This document shows, piece by piece, positions 28,600-42,279 of a stretch of DNA of 64,000 nucleotides (position 1 is its first letter; each line of letters opens with the position of its first letter). A program made the translations under genes and the position numbers. The notes beneath the pieces were generated by a model that saw only the letters and a program-made list of their open reading frames with translations, ran no database searches and was not told where the DNA came from. The DNA is from Paragordius varius (lineage: Eukaryota; Nematomorpha), in the NCBI GenBank assembly GCA_964247055.1, contig OZ176051.1, positions 9,734,001 to 9,798,000 on the forward strand, in the 5' to 3' direction.

Positions 28600-28797
28600 C
28601 CAATATCAGGCTTTATGATTCATTAAAATAAACATTCATACTATATCATTAAATTATAAATTATTTTTTAAGATTTGGATTGATTTATAATACCTATACA
28701 TTATCATATATTCTTTGTTACAAATTAATGTAGTAGACGATTAACTTTTATATTATAACATATTTTATATAAGGTGTAATATGAATTGATAACCCAG

Positions 28798-29030
28798 ATA
28801 TACCATTTACAATTCAAATTAACCCTTAAACAATTCAAATTCCCCCTAAAAATAAATTGTGTGTTTTTGGCTAACATATTCCTGATTAATATGAATATAT
28901 CTTTATGGCATAGTTTGTCATTTTTTAGTATTATTTTAATTTTAAACAAAAAACATATTTTATTTTAGGGTGAATTTGAATTGAGTGAATTTAAATTATT
29001 CAAGGGTGAATTTGAAGTGTAAATGGTTTA
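28798..29030. repeat. MITE M1, copy 5
   Basis: Left ATATACCATTTACAATTCAA, right AAGTGTAAATGGTTTATT, with one to three units of TTCAAGGGTGAATTTGAA per side. Core matches copy 1 (AAATAAATTGTGTGTTTTTG). Confidence 0.75.
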
Positions 29031-29278
29031 TTATTTAGTTTTAGATACTTTAGATTGCAAAAAAATATATTGCAAACTTAGCATTTTTCTTTACGCTGTA
29101 ATGATTCTTTGAAAAATTTGAACTTTTTTACCATTTCATTTTTTGTGAGTCATTACATTTTGGGGTTTGGTATTGAACCCAAACTTATATATAAACTACT
29201 ATCAAAGTTTTTTGGTTACATTATGAAACATTGTTCTCCTGTTATCAATATAAATTATTTTTACAATTCAGCTTAGAG

Positions 29279-29539
29279 CAGGGGTGTCGAACACGTGGCC
29301 CTCCAAGTCATGTGTGGCCCGCGAAAAATTTGAAAATTCATTATTTGAAAGCAAAAGCTTACAAAGTCTAAATAATGATATATCTTAAACAAACTTTCTG
29401 ATAAAAACTCCATCCGACTGGCAATGAACTAAATGTTATATTGTGTTTGCATTTTACAGTCTTATGTTTGAAATCATATTTATGACTGTTCATATATGTT
29501 TCAAATACGCCCGCGAAGTCATTTGTGTTGACGCCCCTG
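29279..29539. repeat. hAT-like MITE M2
   Basis: Left CAGGGGTGTCGAACACGTGG with a GGCCCGCGAA stretch, right GTGTTGACGCCCCTG with CGCCCGCGAAG. Inverted similarity continues outward by about six bases (TTAGAG / TTCTAA), so the true ends may lie slightly outside these coordinates. Confidence 0.7.
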
Positions 29540-30028
29540 TTCTAAGTCAAAATTTGATTCAACCTGGTTTAGAATTAATATATTAAAAATTTACTGTTAA
29601 TTGAATTAGAAAGCTTTCTAAGCTACTTATTTTTATATTAACTGTCATTAAACACTTCAAAAAATGGCGGCGAAAAAGTTTGAGATGATTTATTATCATT
29701 TTATAGGTTAAATTGCATGTTACAGTACAACTTTACCTATAATATTTTAGGATCTACAAAATTAGATCAATCCAATTTTAATAACAATGTCCGTAGAATC
29801 TTGAAAGTTATAAAACAACGGACATAACAAATTAAAACTTTTTTGAAACCTAAAATTAAATATCTATATATGACTTTTTTATTATTCATGATATTACTGA
29901 AACTTCATTGTTGTTCTTTCAAGCCCCTTTTAATTTAAGGCGATAATTAAATAGAGACAAAGCTTTGTAGTCTTTTGAGTATTTAATATATACCAAATTT
30001 ACATTGATTATGATTTTAATTATTTTAG

Positions 30029-30180
30029 ATCAAGTTTCAACAAGTGACGGTAAGATTTTGTAACAACATTATATAATTATATTTTTCATTTTAATTTTTT
30101 TATAATTCAATAATTAATTTCTTTTATTGTGACCTTAGAATTTTTATCCGAAGCTAGCGGTATTATTACATAAATATATA

Positions 30181-30220
<40 letters not shown>

Positions 30221-33200
30221 CATATTGTGGTGTTGAGATATGAGAATATTATAAATAACAATCTAATTGCCATAAAAATGTGGAATATATAAAAAGCATA
30301 TGATTAATACTTTGAATTCTAGGGTTTAAAATTTGGACATCACGCAAAAATGAAATCATCATTTTGAAATTACTGTAAAATAACACAGTATCCACAAAAA
30401 TCCCGACGAAGCATATACATATTTTGTAGGAAAATATCAGGATTATCACGGTGATTTTGGTTTTAGCTTTTACGAATAATTTAAGAAAGTTATTTATGCT
30501 TTTGTGGTAAGTGCTAACCATGTCAAAAAGGGCAACATTTGCGCACACTTTTTTAAACTTTTATGCTTTAAAGTGCTTATAAAAATAAAGCATTTTTTTT
30601 AAAAAAAAATAATTTTTAGATGTGGGCTAGGAAAGTCCCATTTTTTGCTCTCCTAAAATGGGCTAGTTGTCTAAAAAAAGACTCAAAACTGTAATTGTGC
30701 ATTAAATAAATATATGCTAAATTTAATATTAGCCAAAAATATTTTTAAAAAAGCACACTTTTTTAAATATTAAATTTTTAGCAAAATTTTGTCAAACTTC
30801 GTACTGACGGTTAAATATATGGTATTATATAAACCTTATATAATTTGAGGATGCTGAACATTTCTTTTGCCTCATCAATTTGATTAAATTGTAATTCTTA
30901 ATTATGTTATATATCGATTGTGGTTAAACTAAATTTCACCAAAATTTAAATACAAAACCTTTAAATAAAAATTCAGAATAGAAATATTAATTACAGTATG
31001 TATTTCAATGGTGGCTTATTGCAAACTATAGTAGGGCAATTCGCGCAATAGACAACAAAATGTTGAATAAACAATTTTCCTTTCTTTTTTCCATACACTC
31101 CTGTGTTGCAAATTGCACTACTATACGATGAAAAAATAAGCTACCATTAAAATGCATATTGTATATCTGAAAGGTTTTTTGTAATATCTTAAGCGTTTTT
31201 ATACCGTTTCCTTTCCTCAGTATAGCATGAAATACGCTTCAACATAAATAAATTTTGAATAAGTTATATAACATTTTTCAGTCAATAGTAACACTTTTTT
31301 AACCAAAGCACCGTTTTTACAACCAAACGCAACTTAGTTCCGTTTGAATAAAAAATGTTGCGGCGTTTGGTTGAAAAAGTGTTTCTTTTGACTGAAAATC
31401 GTATATGCATTTTTAAAAAGTTAGTTGATATCAAATTTTTGCATATATTTAAATTTTTTATCGCGAATCCCGGTTTTCGCCTTTTCCTAAGAGACCTGAC
31501 CAATTTAAAAGAGATAAAAAAATTTGGACTTTTAACCCACATCTAAAAATAATTTTCCACATTTTTTTGCATTTTATATGTACTTTATATGATATATTTT
31601 AGTGATATTTTTTTGAAATGAAGCATTTAGCTTTCACCAAAAATTTTTTTTAAAAATTTAACCATTTCCTAATATGGAGCACTTAAAACAAAATTTTAAT
31701 AACTTTCTTAAATTACTCAGGACCAAAACATAAAGCACCCTTCCTGATACTTCCAATCAAATTATTTAGGATATTATATACCCCCGATTTAAAACACATT
31801 CTACTTTTATCATATTTTATATTGGCACTTTTTATTGAATTAAAAAATATTTTGTGACAAAATATGAATCAATTCACAATATACGTTTTATTAATTTTTT
31901 TGTAATCCACAGCACAGTTAATTACAGTAAAAATTAAAATACGGGCAAAACGTATAGAGACAATTTTTTTATCAAAATACAACCATACTATTCAAACATT
32001 AATTTATCCTATTTAAATCATTTAATCACAATCATAAAATATGTAATTGAGTGTGTTATCAATATACATGTCTATTTCATACTTTAGACTTTAAAACAAT
32101 GGTTATATAAAAAAAATAGTATAAAAAGTATGATTTTATTCTAGAAAAAAATATAGGTCTTTATATTTTTACGTTTTGTCCGTATAATTGTTTTTACTGT
32201 AATATCATTAAAAACCAGTCTCATATTTAATTTGTTGAATAATTTAATAAAACCGGGTTAAAAAACTACAAAAGATAATTAATCATTAATAATTTTTTAT
32301 GCATTTTTATAGAAGTAGATTATTGGGCCGATGTGTCGAGTATATACATTTAGTTAACCTTTTAGGCATCGCATCTGAAGATAACGCAGGTAAAATAAAG
32401 TCTTAAAAATAAAAAATAAATATATATCAAGGTAACTAGCCATAAATTGATTATAATTGGCATTACATGTCATATTTATGAAACTTTAAATTTTGAAAAT
32501 TTACATTACATAATCAACATATTATACATTCATTTCGTTAATTAAAAAAACTTTTTCTCATTCTCATTATTATCCTTAAAGAAGTATCCACCATTCTGAT
32601 TCCCAATATCTATAATTTATATTGGATGTTGAAATCTAGCGGTAATGCAGGTTTCAGGATAATCTAAAATTTTAATTCACCAGCAATAGTTAGCTGTTTT
32701 TTTATTGAATTTCGCAAAAAATTTGATTGATCAATAAAAATTCTAAGCATAATACTATCAAGATAAAATAATAATCAATTTAAAGAAAATTGAATAAGTT
32801 TGGAGTTATATTATATCACCTTGGTACCTAATATATATTTATGCATATCAATATGGGTATAAATAACCTCTCAATAAATAAGTCACAATCGATATAAATA
32901 TTGATATAATTACTTTAACATGTATTTAATTTATAAATGAAAGATTCAAATAAAACTTTAACCGTATACGAATGTAATTATTCATGGTTATCAGCAGTCA
33001 TCATTAAAAGAAGTTAGCTGTTTAATGTTTAATAATATCATCGGTATTATTTTTATAACTATTCGCTTAAAATTTAATAAAAAAATTATATGTTATACAT
33101 TTAATTTAGTGTATATACATATATCCTATATAAATTTTAGTAATAAGGTCACGGTGTATTAAATTATATTTTGATAGATATGTTTAAAATTTTTGTGGTG

Positions 33201-36200
33201 ATTTTAATTTTGGTTTTACCATTTTAGGAAATGTGCTAAGGGTGATTTCTCCATATCATAAAATAGCAAAATGGCGCTTTATGATAAGTTTTTTTACATG
33301 CTAAATTCTTAATCGACCTGGGTTGTAAAAACCTTACATATTTATTAAAAGTAGTGCTATGAGATTTTATATATAAGGTAGATTATGTTAAATGTTTCAT
33401 AGATTGTTTTAAGAATCAAATTTTGACAAAATATTAAAAGCATGTTTTTGATGGGGTTTAGAAGTATGATGGAAACGGAAAATAATTTAAATGTTCCAGA
33501 ATAGCTCTTCTAAATAATAAACTTTTTATCACGATAGTTTAAAACAAAAGAGTTAAAATAGTACCAAAAATATCAATGAAATCATAATTCAGCAATAAAA
33601 CCTAAACTTTTAATTGCTACAAGTAATTTTTGCCAATCTAAAAATTGAATTATGCAACACTGTCTAACAATATTTTAGCGTGTACTTATACCGTTCCACT
33701 TTAATTACTATAAAGTATGCAACAAAATATAAAGTGCTGTTTTATGTTTTGTTACCTAATCTAATAACGCGCAATCTCGGCTCTTTTGCGTTAATTTAAA
33801 AAAATGGCTCCTTTTAATAAATCAAACAAAAAATATAATTTTGAAAATATACAAAATATAGTTATATATATTTATAAATATTAATAAGTATAAATTAAAG
33901 CATTTATACCAATTTTTTAATAGGCGTTAACGATTTGTTAAGAAACATATATACAAAAGTCAAATATTTTTTTAAAATATCGTATACCCCAATTTTATGA
34001 GTGTAGTGTATAATTTAAAAATCGGGATATTTTTAAACCTTATATAAAATGAATTATCATATTATATCATTTTGTTTTGTATTGTACATATCTATATTTA
34101 GCCATCGATGGATTGGAACAGGGTAGTTATTAGATATAAATATTAAATTCATTATTTATATATGTGTTTTACTTTAAAATTGTGTAGGTTTTCAATTTAA
34201 GTGTTATTTTATTTATAAAATTTCTTAAGTTGTGTGTAAATAACGGCCATTTATAATAATTTATTTTATCTGTTCAAATAATTTTGCTGAAAAAATTAAA
34301 AAGTTTAAAAAATACGTCAAAAGTTTAAAACAGCTGTAAAAGCGCTCCTTAAACCGTTTCCAAAACGGTCACAATATTAATAAATTTAATTGCTGAATAA
34401 ATCATGTTTAAAGTAGTATAAGTATCGGTTTTTTATATTTCCAAACCTATAAATCTACTTTTGAAGTTTTAAACATATTTTGTAATTATTTTACTCGCCA
34501 AATACAAATCTTCGAAAGCTTCTAGTATTTTTTTAAAAAAAATCGTTATTAATCACTAACTAAAATGATAAAACTTTATACATTAACTCTATTTAAATTT
34601 TTGTTTGAATCGAGTTTAAGTAAAAAAAATTATTTTTTCATGCAAAGATTTGCAACAAATGGCTAATGTCGATGATAATGAAGAAGGACCTACAGATTTA
34701 AACGGTGGACCATCCGAGGAAAAACCGGGTTTAGTAATAATTTAAATGTTTCCAGATAACAATCAAAACAAGCAGGAAGAAAAAGATGATAGAGGTAGGT
34801 TATATTGTTATGTTAAACATTATAAATATAAACAGTTTAGAGCAAGGGTGTCCAACACGCAGTCTGCAGGCCTTATGCGGCTTCTTTCGGCCCGCGAAAA
34901 TTTTTTAAAAATAATAGAAAAATTTGTAAATATAAAATTACTATTTAATTTTAAGTATAATTGATATATAATCTAACATATTTAATGACAATGAGACATC
35001 AAAAGTGGTTGAAAAAATAGTAGTTTATATTGTGTTCGTAAATTTTTTGCATTCTTATGTATGAAATCCAAGTAATAATGCCCATTTTTAAATACGACCG
35101 ATCAGATATTTTTCTATAATCAGCCTGCAAAGCAATTTTTGTTGGATATCCATGGTTTAGATCTTTTTTAATTAAGGGTTAAGATTTAAATTGTATGAGG
35201 AGTTGTGAATGCCTTTACACTCGCCTGCTCATCGCTGACTCTGATGAGGAAAATTGCGTAGATTCGGCGTTAGAATTCTGCCACTTCACTGCCGAAAAAG
35301 TCCGGTTTTCTTTATTATATCAAAACAATTCACGTTATTATTTGTAACTTGATACTCTTTATTGGGTGGTGCCTATTTTAAACCAGCTAACTCTTATTTG
35401 AAGTTATAATTGTTAGTTAAACTAATAAGTGACATCTCTTAATATACAGTAAAAATTAAACATAAGACAAATGCTGTATTTAAAAAACCGGTATTTTTAT
35501 TTTTTTTAATACAAAAGTGTTTTTGACCTCAAGGATTTTATAGAGATATTGGTAAACACACAATAATATATTTTACAATATATATACATTTATATATATA
35601 TATATATATATATATTAATCACGTTCCTCACTAATCTTATTGTTATATTAATCTTCTATAGTAAAGATATCGGAAAATCAACCAAATGAAAATGTTCCCA
35701 AAGAAGAGGGTATCATAATCATTTATAACAAAATATCTAAATTGTTAAATTATAAAATTTGATCGACATCTTTAGAACCCAAACAAGGATCATCAAATGA
35801 GAGTAAGGAAAAATTTATTTTATTGGTTTGAGGATAAAATTTAGACATTTATAGTACATATCCGCTCAACTAAAAAATATAGCTATATTTTTTTTATTTT
35901 CTAGGAAATTTTATTTATTAATCCTATTATATTTATATATTATATAATTTAATAACTTATAACAATTTGAACTCAGGGTAGACACCCTATGGATTACATA
36001 ATATAATATCGAACTAAAAAATATTACCCAAACAGCTGAAATAGCAAAAAGAATCCTAATAAATGTATATGTCTTAAAATATTCTGTATAAAAGCAATTA
36101 TAGCCTGGACATTATAATTAAAACTAATGGCGTTCCCTGCAGAATAAAATTTGACCTTAACTCTTGTAAAGGACTTCATCTTATAATACTTACGAAACCA

Positions 36201-39113
36201 TATATAAAAAGTGGCTTCAACGGAAAATATCTCATATTATAAGACCACATGGATTAAATTATGGTTTAGGTCTACCCCTTAATAAGTAAAAAGTTTTAGT
36301 TTACCACCTTAACTCTTAGAAAAGGATTCGTCACCATTAGAAATGATTTTTTTAAAGCTAGATCAGCTATAATACAATAAGGATACCTAAGTCAGATGTT
36401 TCCTATAGAAACAACTGTTTCTGTTTTATTAATTATGAATTAAAAAATAGCATTAATTATAGCTTTGATTTAAATAAACATGGTATTTTCCAAAAATTTT
36501 GAATATAAAATGGCGTAATAGTTTGATGTAAAACTTTTGATTACAACAAAATTTAATATAGATATTTCGGCTCATCTATATAATTTTTATTAGTAGCATG
36601 AATTTAAATTTTCGTTCAGTAGTATTAAAGTTTTAACTTAAAAGGGGTATTTACCCCTATTAATCGAAATGTTAAGTTTCTTTTAAATATATATAAATGA
36701 TTTATAGCGCAGTTATTTTTATGTTTTAAGCATAGAAATTATACTTATAAATTTTTATTATAGGGAATGAGCCACGAATTGAAAATAGTCCCGAAGATAC
36801 AAATGACAAAAAAGGTAAATTAGTAAAACAATAAATGAATTAATATTTTTTTGGATAGCAAAATTATAATTAAATTTTAATCTTTATATGATTTGTATTT
36901 CATTAGCGCAAACTAAACCCTTTAACTAGAGTAGCCCCATTTTTCTATATTTTTCTTAAAAACTTCACAAGTGGTAATGTTTAACCATTAACCATCTCAA
37001 TCTCTAAATAGGTATAATTTAGTTAGGATTTATGAGGTTTATATCCCTAAATTTAAAAAACCTCATTCTTTGAGAGCAATGCCAAAAAAAATATTTCTAT
37101 TTTTCTTAAAAAATATTGAATAACTCTGAAAACGATTTTTTTGTCCATTTTTCACTTAAATTGCATAGAAGATAATATAATTGAATTTTTCATTTTTTTT
37201 AGTCACATTAAAATTGCCGGTGACACTTTATTTTTTCTTCATAATTTCGATTAAATATACTCGTTACAATGTAAAATTTCTGAATGTGTAACAGGCTTTT
37301 AAAATGTCCCATGTTTCAAGGCCAACAATATATAGAAGATTAGCATATGTAATTTACATATTTTGAAAAAAAATGTTTTAACTTTAAATATATATAATAA
37401 TATATATTATAACTAATTAATGAATTCTAGCTATTATATCTTAGTATGGGCCCAGTACACAAAATAGGGGTTTATTAAATAGTAAAAAAAATATATATTT
37501 TAGATACTAACATGTATCTGAATTTGTTTTTGGGCTTTGCTTGGTCAAAATTATCATTTTGTGGAACTACTTTCTCTTTGTCATAAAATAGCAAATTGTG
37601 CATATTTTGCTAATTAATTCTTTTAATTAAAGCTAAATCATTTCAAAAATATCATTAAGTTAAATTAAATTTATACTTAAAAAAACAGTATTTATAATAA
37701 ATTTAAATTGTAAACAGAGGCAAGTCGCACATTTGCGTAGATTGGCTGAGTAATGCTAGTTTATGACATTAAAAAATAGTTAAAAAATTTTCTAAATTCC
37801 TTCTGAAGAGGGCTTCATCTTATTTAAGAAATATGGTGGAAACGGTAAATTAATAAAATTTGCAATACTTTTACAATATATTTCGATGATGCTGAACATT
37901 TGTAACACCTCAAAATTTTGATCAAAATATTTTGCTTATTTAATAACAAATTAAATAAATGTGTTCCAAAAATTTTAACTTTAAAAAAGATAAACCTTAA
38001 AAATATGAGGTCATAAAAATTTTAATTAAATAATAAAAGCATTCAAATACCTTATCCATCAAATTTTTAATTTTTAATTTTTCGTAAAAAAAAATATTTT
38101 TTGATATTCAAACTAGCATATGATAAAAATTGTTCACCCACAATCTCAAATTAGGTTTTATAGTGAGTGGCCCAATTTAAGGGCATTTAAAAATTTGCGA
38201 CTTTCCGGAGTTCCGACTAACACTTAGAATTAATATCAGTTTTATAATTTATAATAAATAATGTTATTGGAATTAAGCATTTGGCTTTTACTCAATTATA
38301 TTTTATGTATGTAATTTTGATTTTCAATATTGTGTAATTGCCGCAAAAGTGCAATTTTTTTGGATTACTCGTAAGGCTAAACCAAAATCACCATAAGATT
38401 CCTGATATATGTATCTATTAAAATATATGTAGCTCCTAATATATTTTTTTATAATGTGTTATAAATTAAGTCTAAAACTAGGCACCTAAATTGATCCATC
38501 TTCACTATTTTTCATAGCAAAGCAAATTTAAATATGAATTAATTTAATGTAAAAATTGAGAATTTTTATATGTTTATTAGGGCTTGGAAACAAAACCTTT
38601 ATTTTGATTAACAGTTTTTCCTATTCGATATAAAAAATTTGAGGTAACTGGACAAAACTATTCCTTTAATCTGTTTTATTAACATGTATGATGTATACAT
38701 TATATAGTGGAATTACCCAAATCACCAAGGATCCCTAGAGCCAGGCAGATTAACCCACAAATACCTAGGGTATTAAATAACGCACTCACAAACGCTATCT
38801 CAAGTATTTTTATTTTTAAAATAGCTTAATACCATATATATTCTATATAACTTATATACAATATACATATATTGTAATAGCACAACTGAGCGCTATAGGT
38901 AAACAAAATTAATTTATATTAAAAAAATACTATTATATTCATTTTGCTTTTTTAAGCTGGAAAAGGTACCATGGGTGCTCTTGTTATAGGTGGAGGTTAA
39001 ATTGCATAATAAATCATCTTAGGTATCTTATTGACAGCAATCGGAGGTATTATTAATTAAAATTTTAGGTGCGATTGGGACCGTTTTGGGTGCAACAAAA
39101 TCAACTTTTTTAC
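30029..39113 (+). CDS. Micro-exon gene, middle block of tiny acidic exons
   Basis: Candidate exons, each bounded by AG and GT, a multiple of three and phase 1 at both ends: 30029-30049, 30139-30159, 32313-32339, 32366-32389, 34102-34122, 34648-34728, 34756-34794, 35662-35709, 35776-35802, 36764-36814, 38957-38989, 39023-39046 and 39069-39113. Several donors are near-perfect (GTAAGA at 30050, GTAAGG at 35803 and 39114). Most peptides are acidic and polar (DQVSTSD, EFLSEAS, SIASEDNA, DNNQNKQEEKDDR, VKISENQPNENVPKEE). The last three are glycine-rich and hydrophobic (AGKGTMGALVI, GILLTAIG, GAIGTVLGATKSTFL). Exon 34648 can also read on to a stop at 34743-34745 (PGLVII). Some neighbours are separated by only 22-33 bp, too short for normal animal introns, so they may be mutually exclusive. 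Individual exons are uncertain; the shared phase over the set is the evidence. Confidence 0.5.
30185..30218. repeat. (TA)n microsatellite
   Basis: An uninterrupted run of about 17 TA units in the intron after exon 30139-30159. Confidence 0.9.
30790..31253. repeat. Inverted-repeat element M3, interrupted copy
   Basis: Arms related to 6638-6932: left around TTCGTACTGACGG, right around CTCAGTATAGCATGAAATAC and GCTTCAACA. It has the GATGCTGAACATTTCTTTT motif inside and is split by the TA-flanked MITE at 30994-31161. Confidence 0.5.
30994..31161. repeat. Tc1/mariner-type MITE, family M4, copy 1
   Basis: Ends CAGTATGTATTTCAATGG and the complement of CAATATGCATTTTAATGG, flanked by TA on both sides. 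The GTGTTGCAAATTGCACTA stretch is shared with copy 2 at 43138-43327. TA target duplication and CAGT-like ends suit Tc1/mariner. Confidence 0.75.
31279..31394. repeat. Small hairpin element
   Basis: A near-palindrome of 116 bp: CAGTCAATAGTAACACTTTT at the left and the complement of CAGTCAAAAGAAACACTTTT at the right, with AACCAAA inside both arms. Likely a Tc1/mariner-type MITE, but no TA duplication is clear. Confidence 0.6.
34843..35155. repeat. hAT-like MITE M2
   Basis: Left end CAAGGGTGTCCAACACGCAG with GGCCCGCGAAAATTT, right end TGTTGGATATCCATG. The middle shares TGTATGAAATCCAAGTA-like sequence with the copy at 29279. It begins about 50 bp after exon 34756-34794. Confidence 0.6.
35591..35615. 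repeat. (TA)n microsatellite
   Basis: A short uninterrupted TA run upstream of exon 35662-35709. Confidence 0.85.
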
Positions 39114-39305
39114 GTAAGGCATCTTTATTTATCTATATTTTATATACTGCACATTGCGTTTTAAATAAAAAGCTTAATTCTTGGATAGGTAGGGTGATGG
39201 GTTTCAGCATTCGAAAAGAGAAATGGTAAAAGCCATATACGAGTAGCGAATGCCTTTAACACATAATCAACAAAAATTTTTTTTATTATTTTTAACATAG
39301 GTAAA

Positions 39306-41391
39306 CTAATACTGTGCGCAAAAAAGGGGGGTAAAAAATAAACAAACATGATTTTTATCTAGAATAATAAGAAATTCCTTGGAAAAGGAGGACCCCAAAA
39401 ATTTTGGGGCAAAAATGCGCCCCAAAATAAAAATATTCCATTTTTTCGTTTTTGACTAGTAGATTTTTGTCCATATTTTTAAAATTTATTGAGCAAACAT
39501 AATAAAACTTTTATATATTATATAAAACCAATATATTCTTAAAAATACATAAAATTATTTTAAAGTATCAATAATTTTTTTTATTCCACAAAAATAGAAA
39601 TTCGTAAATTTTATGACATTGTCAAAATATATTATAAAAAAATATTTGTAAGAAATCCATATTGTTATTATTATTTAAGTTTATGACTTATATATAACAT
39701 ACCAAAGAGTTTGTATATATAATAAAGAGTATGTATCCTTTTAAGTACTTAAAAAATTTGTATTTTTTGAAAAATTTTAGCGATTTTTGTTGCATTTTCC
39801 TCATCTGCTTCTCACTGTTTCATAAATACAGTATCAGTAATCCGCAATTTTCAAATGCGAATACTTAAAAATCCAATAAAACTTCCAGATTATGAAATTC
39901 CCTTTACTTTGGATAAAAGTATATATATATATATATATATTATATAACATAGTTAATAAATTCAATTGCAAATTGAATAAAGACCTTTTTTGCTATATAT
40001 ATGGAAGGTATCATCGCCCTACAAATTTGATTTAAATAACTGAACAAATAATTACCTATTACAACATGTATTTTGCTAAGAAATCAGTTCATTACAAGGA
40101 AATATGAGCCCACAGCAAGGTAATTATACTAATTCCGGTGGAGGGCTACAGACCAAGATGGAGAACGGTTCCATCAAACTCTCAAACATATAGAAAAAAA
40201 CTATACTAGTTCCAATAGTTGGTGAATACTATTGGAATCACTTTATGTCTGACTAATATATTCATTAAGTATAAATAAATTTAAATTCTTATATGAATTT
40301 TAAGTGTTGTTGTTGGGTTAGACTTGAAGAGATGTTGCAGGAGCAATTTTTGCAAATGAAGTTTGTATTTGACAATATCTTGATAAGACAGGAACATTTA
40401 TATTTTAAAATTTTGTAGAAACCTAATTAAATATTCTTATTGCAAAATAATGCTAAAAATTCTATCGAATAAAAATATATCCATTTATTATAAGTTTTTC
40501 AATATAAATAATTGTAATAATTGTTAGATTTATAATTTGGCAATAGAGTTTCTGGAAGTAGATTATTTACAAATGTCAGAATAATTTTGGTGCAAGGAAA
40601 ATTCTATTTTGTAAAATTACATGAAGAAAATATACGTGAATACAAATAAAATTTTACTTAAAAAGCTAAATATAGTGTATATAGCAAAAAAAGCTATTTA
40701 TATTTCCGATGCTGCTTTCTGTATATCAAGTTTAATTAATTTTATTATCTATAGATTAAATAGTATATAAACATTTATCCAAAGTAATGTAATGAGAATT
40801 TCATAATCTTGAAATTTTATTGGTTTTTTCAGTATTCTTGAAAATTGAGGATTACTGATACTGATACTGTATTTATGAAACAGTGAGAAGCATGTGAGGA
40901 AAATGTAACAAAAATCCCGAAAATTTTTCAAAAAATACAAATTTTTTGAGGGACTTAAAAAGATACATAGCCTTTATTATATATACCAACTCTTTGGCAT
41001 GTTATATATAAGTCATAAACTTAAATAATAAAAACAATATGGAGTTCTTACAAATAATTTTTTTATAATATATTTCGACAATGTCATAAAATTTACGAAT
41101 TTCTATGTCTGTGGAATAAAAAAAATTATTGATACTTTAAAATAATTTTATTTATTTTTCTTAAGAATTAATTAGGTTTCATATTATATATAAAAGTTTT
41201 ATCATGTTTGCTGAATAAGTTTTAAAAATATGGACAAAAGTCTATTTCTAGTCAAAATGAAAAAATGGAATATTTCCATTTTGGGGCGCATTTTTGCCCC
41301 AAAATTTTTGGGGTCTTCTTTTCCAAGGGATTTCTTATTATTCTAGATAAAAATCATGTTTGTTTATTTTTTTGTGCGCACTGTGTAATAA
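39306..41391. mobile_element. Fold-back element with arms of about 630 bp
   Basis: The left arm (about 39306-39930) and right arm (about 40756-41391) are inverted copies. Both contain CCCCAAAAATTTTGGGGCA (itself palindromic) and GATTTTTATCTAGAATAATA or its complement. The outer ends read ACTGTGCGCAAAAAA and the complement of CAGTGCGCACAAAAAAA. The loop of about 820 bp is unrelated single-copy sequence and holds a small coding-like frame (40104-40193). It is either one long-terminal-inverted-repeat element or two copies of one element in opposite orientation. Confidence 0.65.
40099..40119 (+). CDS. Candidate 21-bp micro-exon inside the fold-back loop
   Basis: AG before and GTAATT after enclose 21 bp that, entered in phase 1, read (x)NMSPQQ and leave in phase 1, fitting the rule of the surrounding locus. 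Alternatively it is part of an ATG-started frame of 29 residues (40104-40193, beginning MSPQQGNYTNSGGG) that runs across the donor. Either way the patch is more coding-like than its surroundings. Confidence 0.3.
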
Positions 41392-42279
41392 TACATTTGT
41401 AAATAATAGTCGTGTTTTGTATAAATCAAATATTAAATTTTTTTAACACAAAATGTTTTATTGCCTAATCATGTATAATAAACCAAAGAGATCCAATTTT
41501 ACTGATAAATTTTGTCTTATTTGTCTATTTATAGATTTATAAAACAAAAAATATATTATAAAAGCAAAAAATCAAAATCTTCCATTTTAAAATTTTAATA
41601 GCCGTTTTGAAATTAACTTTTTATATTATATCTTTTGGCATTTATTTCTATATATGGTTTTCGACCCCAAATCCAAATTCCAAAAGCTTATCTATTTGAC
41701 CAATTTGCAAAAAACCGTGTTATAGTAAGACCAACCGTAGAAAATTTAAAATTTTCCGACTAGCACCAAAAAAAATTAAGGATAGATTTGTATAAATGTT
41801 ATATAGTTAGGCATCTAAATTCACAAAATTTTTGTATAAAATGATAAGCTCTAATTTTGCAATATATGAAAGGAATAACTCGTAAGGCCTAAATCAAAAG
41901 CATACTAGAAATGCCATATATTTATACATCATATTGTATATTTTACTGAATAACTTCTTCCTCTGATTTCATACACTGCAAAATCTGACAAAAACAGTGT
42001 ACAGTCGTGCGGTCTATTCTCTATACCTGGCATATCCAACACAATTAGCTTCGCCGACCGCATTTATCTACATCATATGGGCGTTTATAAATATTTCATT
42101 GGATTTTAAACGTAAAACAGTAAAATGCAAATACGATAAAAAATGTTAATGTGTTGCAAATAGATGGTTCTTCTATCCTAAAATTTGTTTAACAAATATT
42201 TATAGGCCTGTTGACCGCGCATTGGATATATCAACTCTATACTATTATCTCTTACTTAATTTACTATTTTATAAAATAG

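Larger units (their letters stand above)
30610..31557. repeat. Fold-back composite with nested elements
   Basis: Outer ends are inverted: TTTTTAGATGTGGGCTAGGA at the left, and ACCCACATCTAAAAATAATT at the right. Inside are a copy of family M3 (30790-31253), a TA-flanked MITE nested in that (30994-31161) and a small hairpin element (31279-31394). No coding frame; it lies in an intron of the micro-exon locus. Confidence 0.5.
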
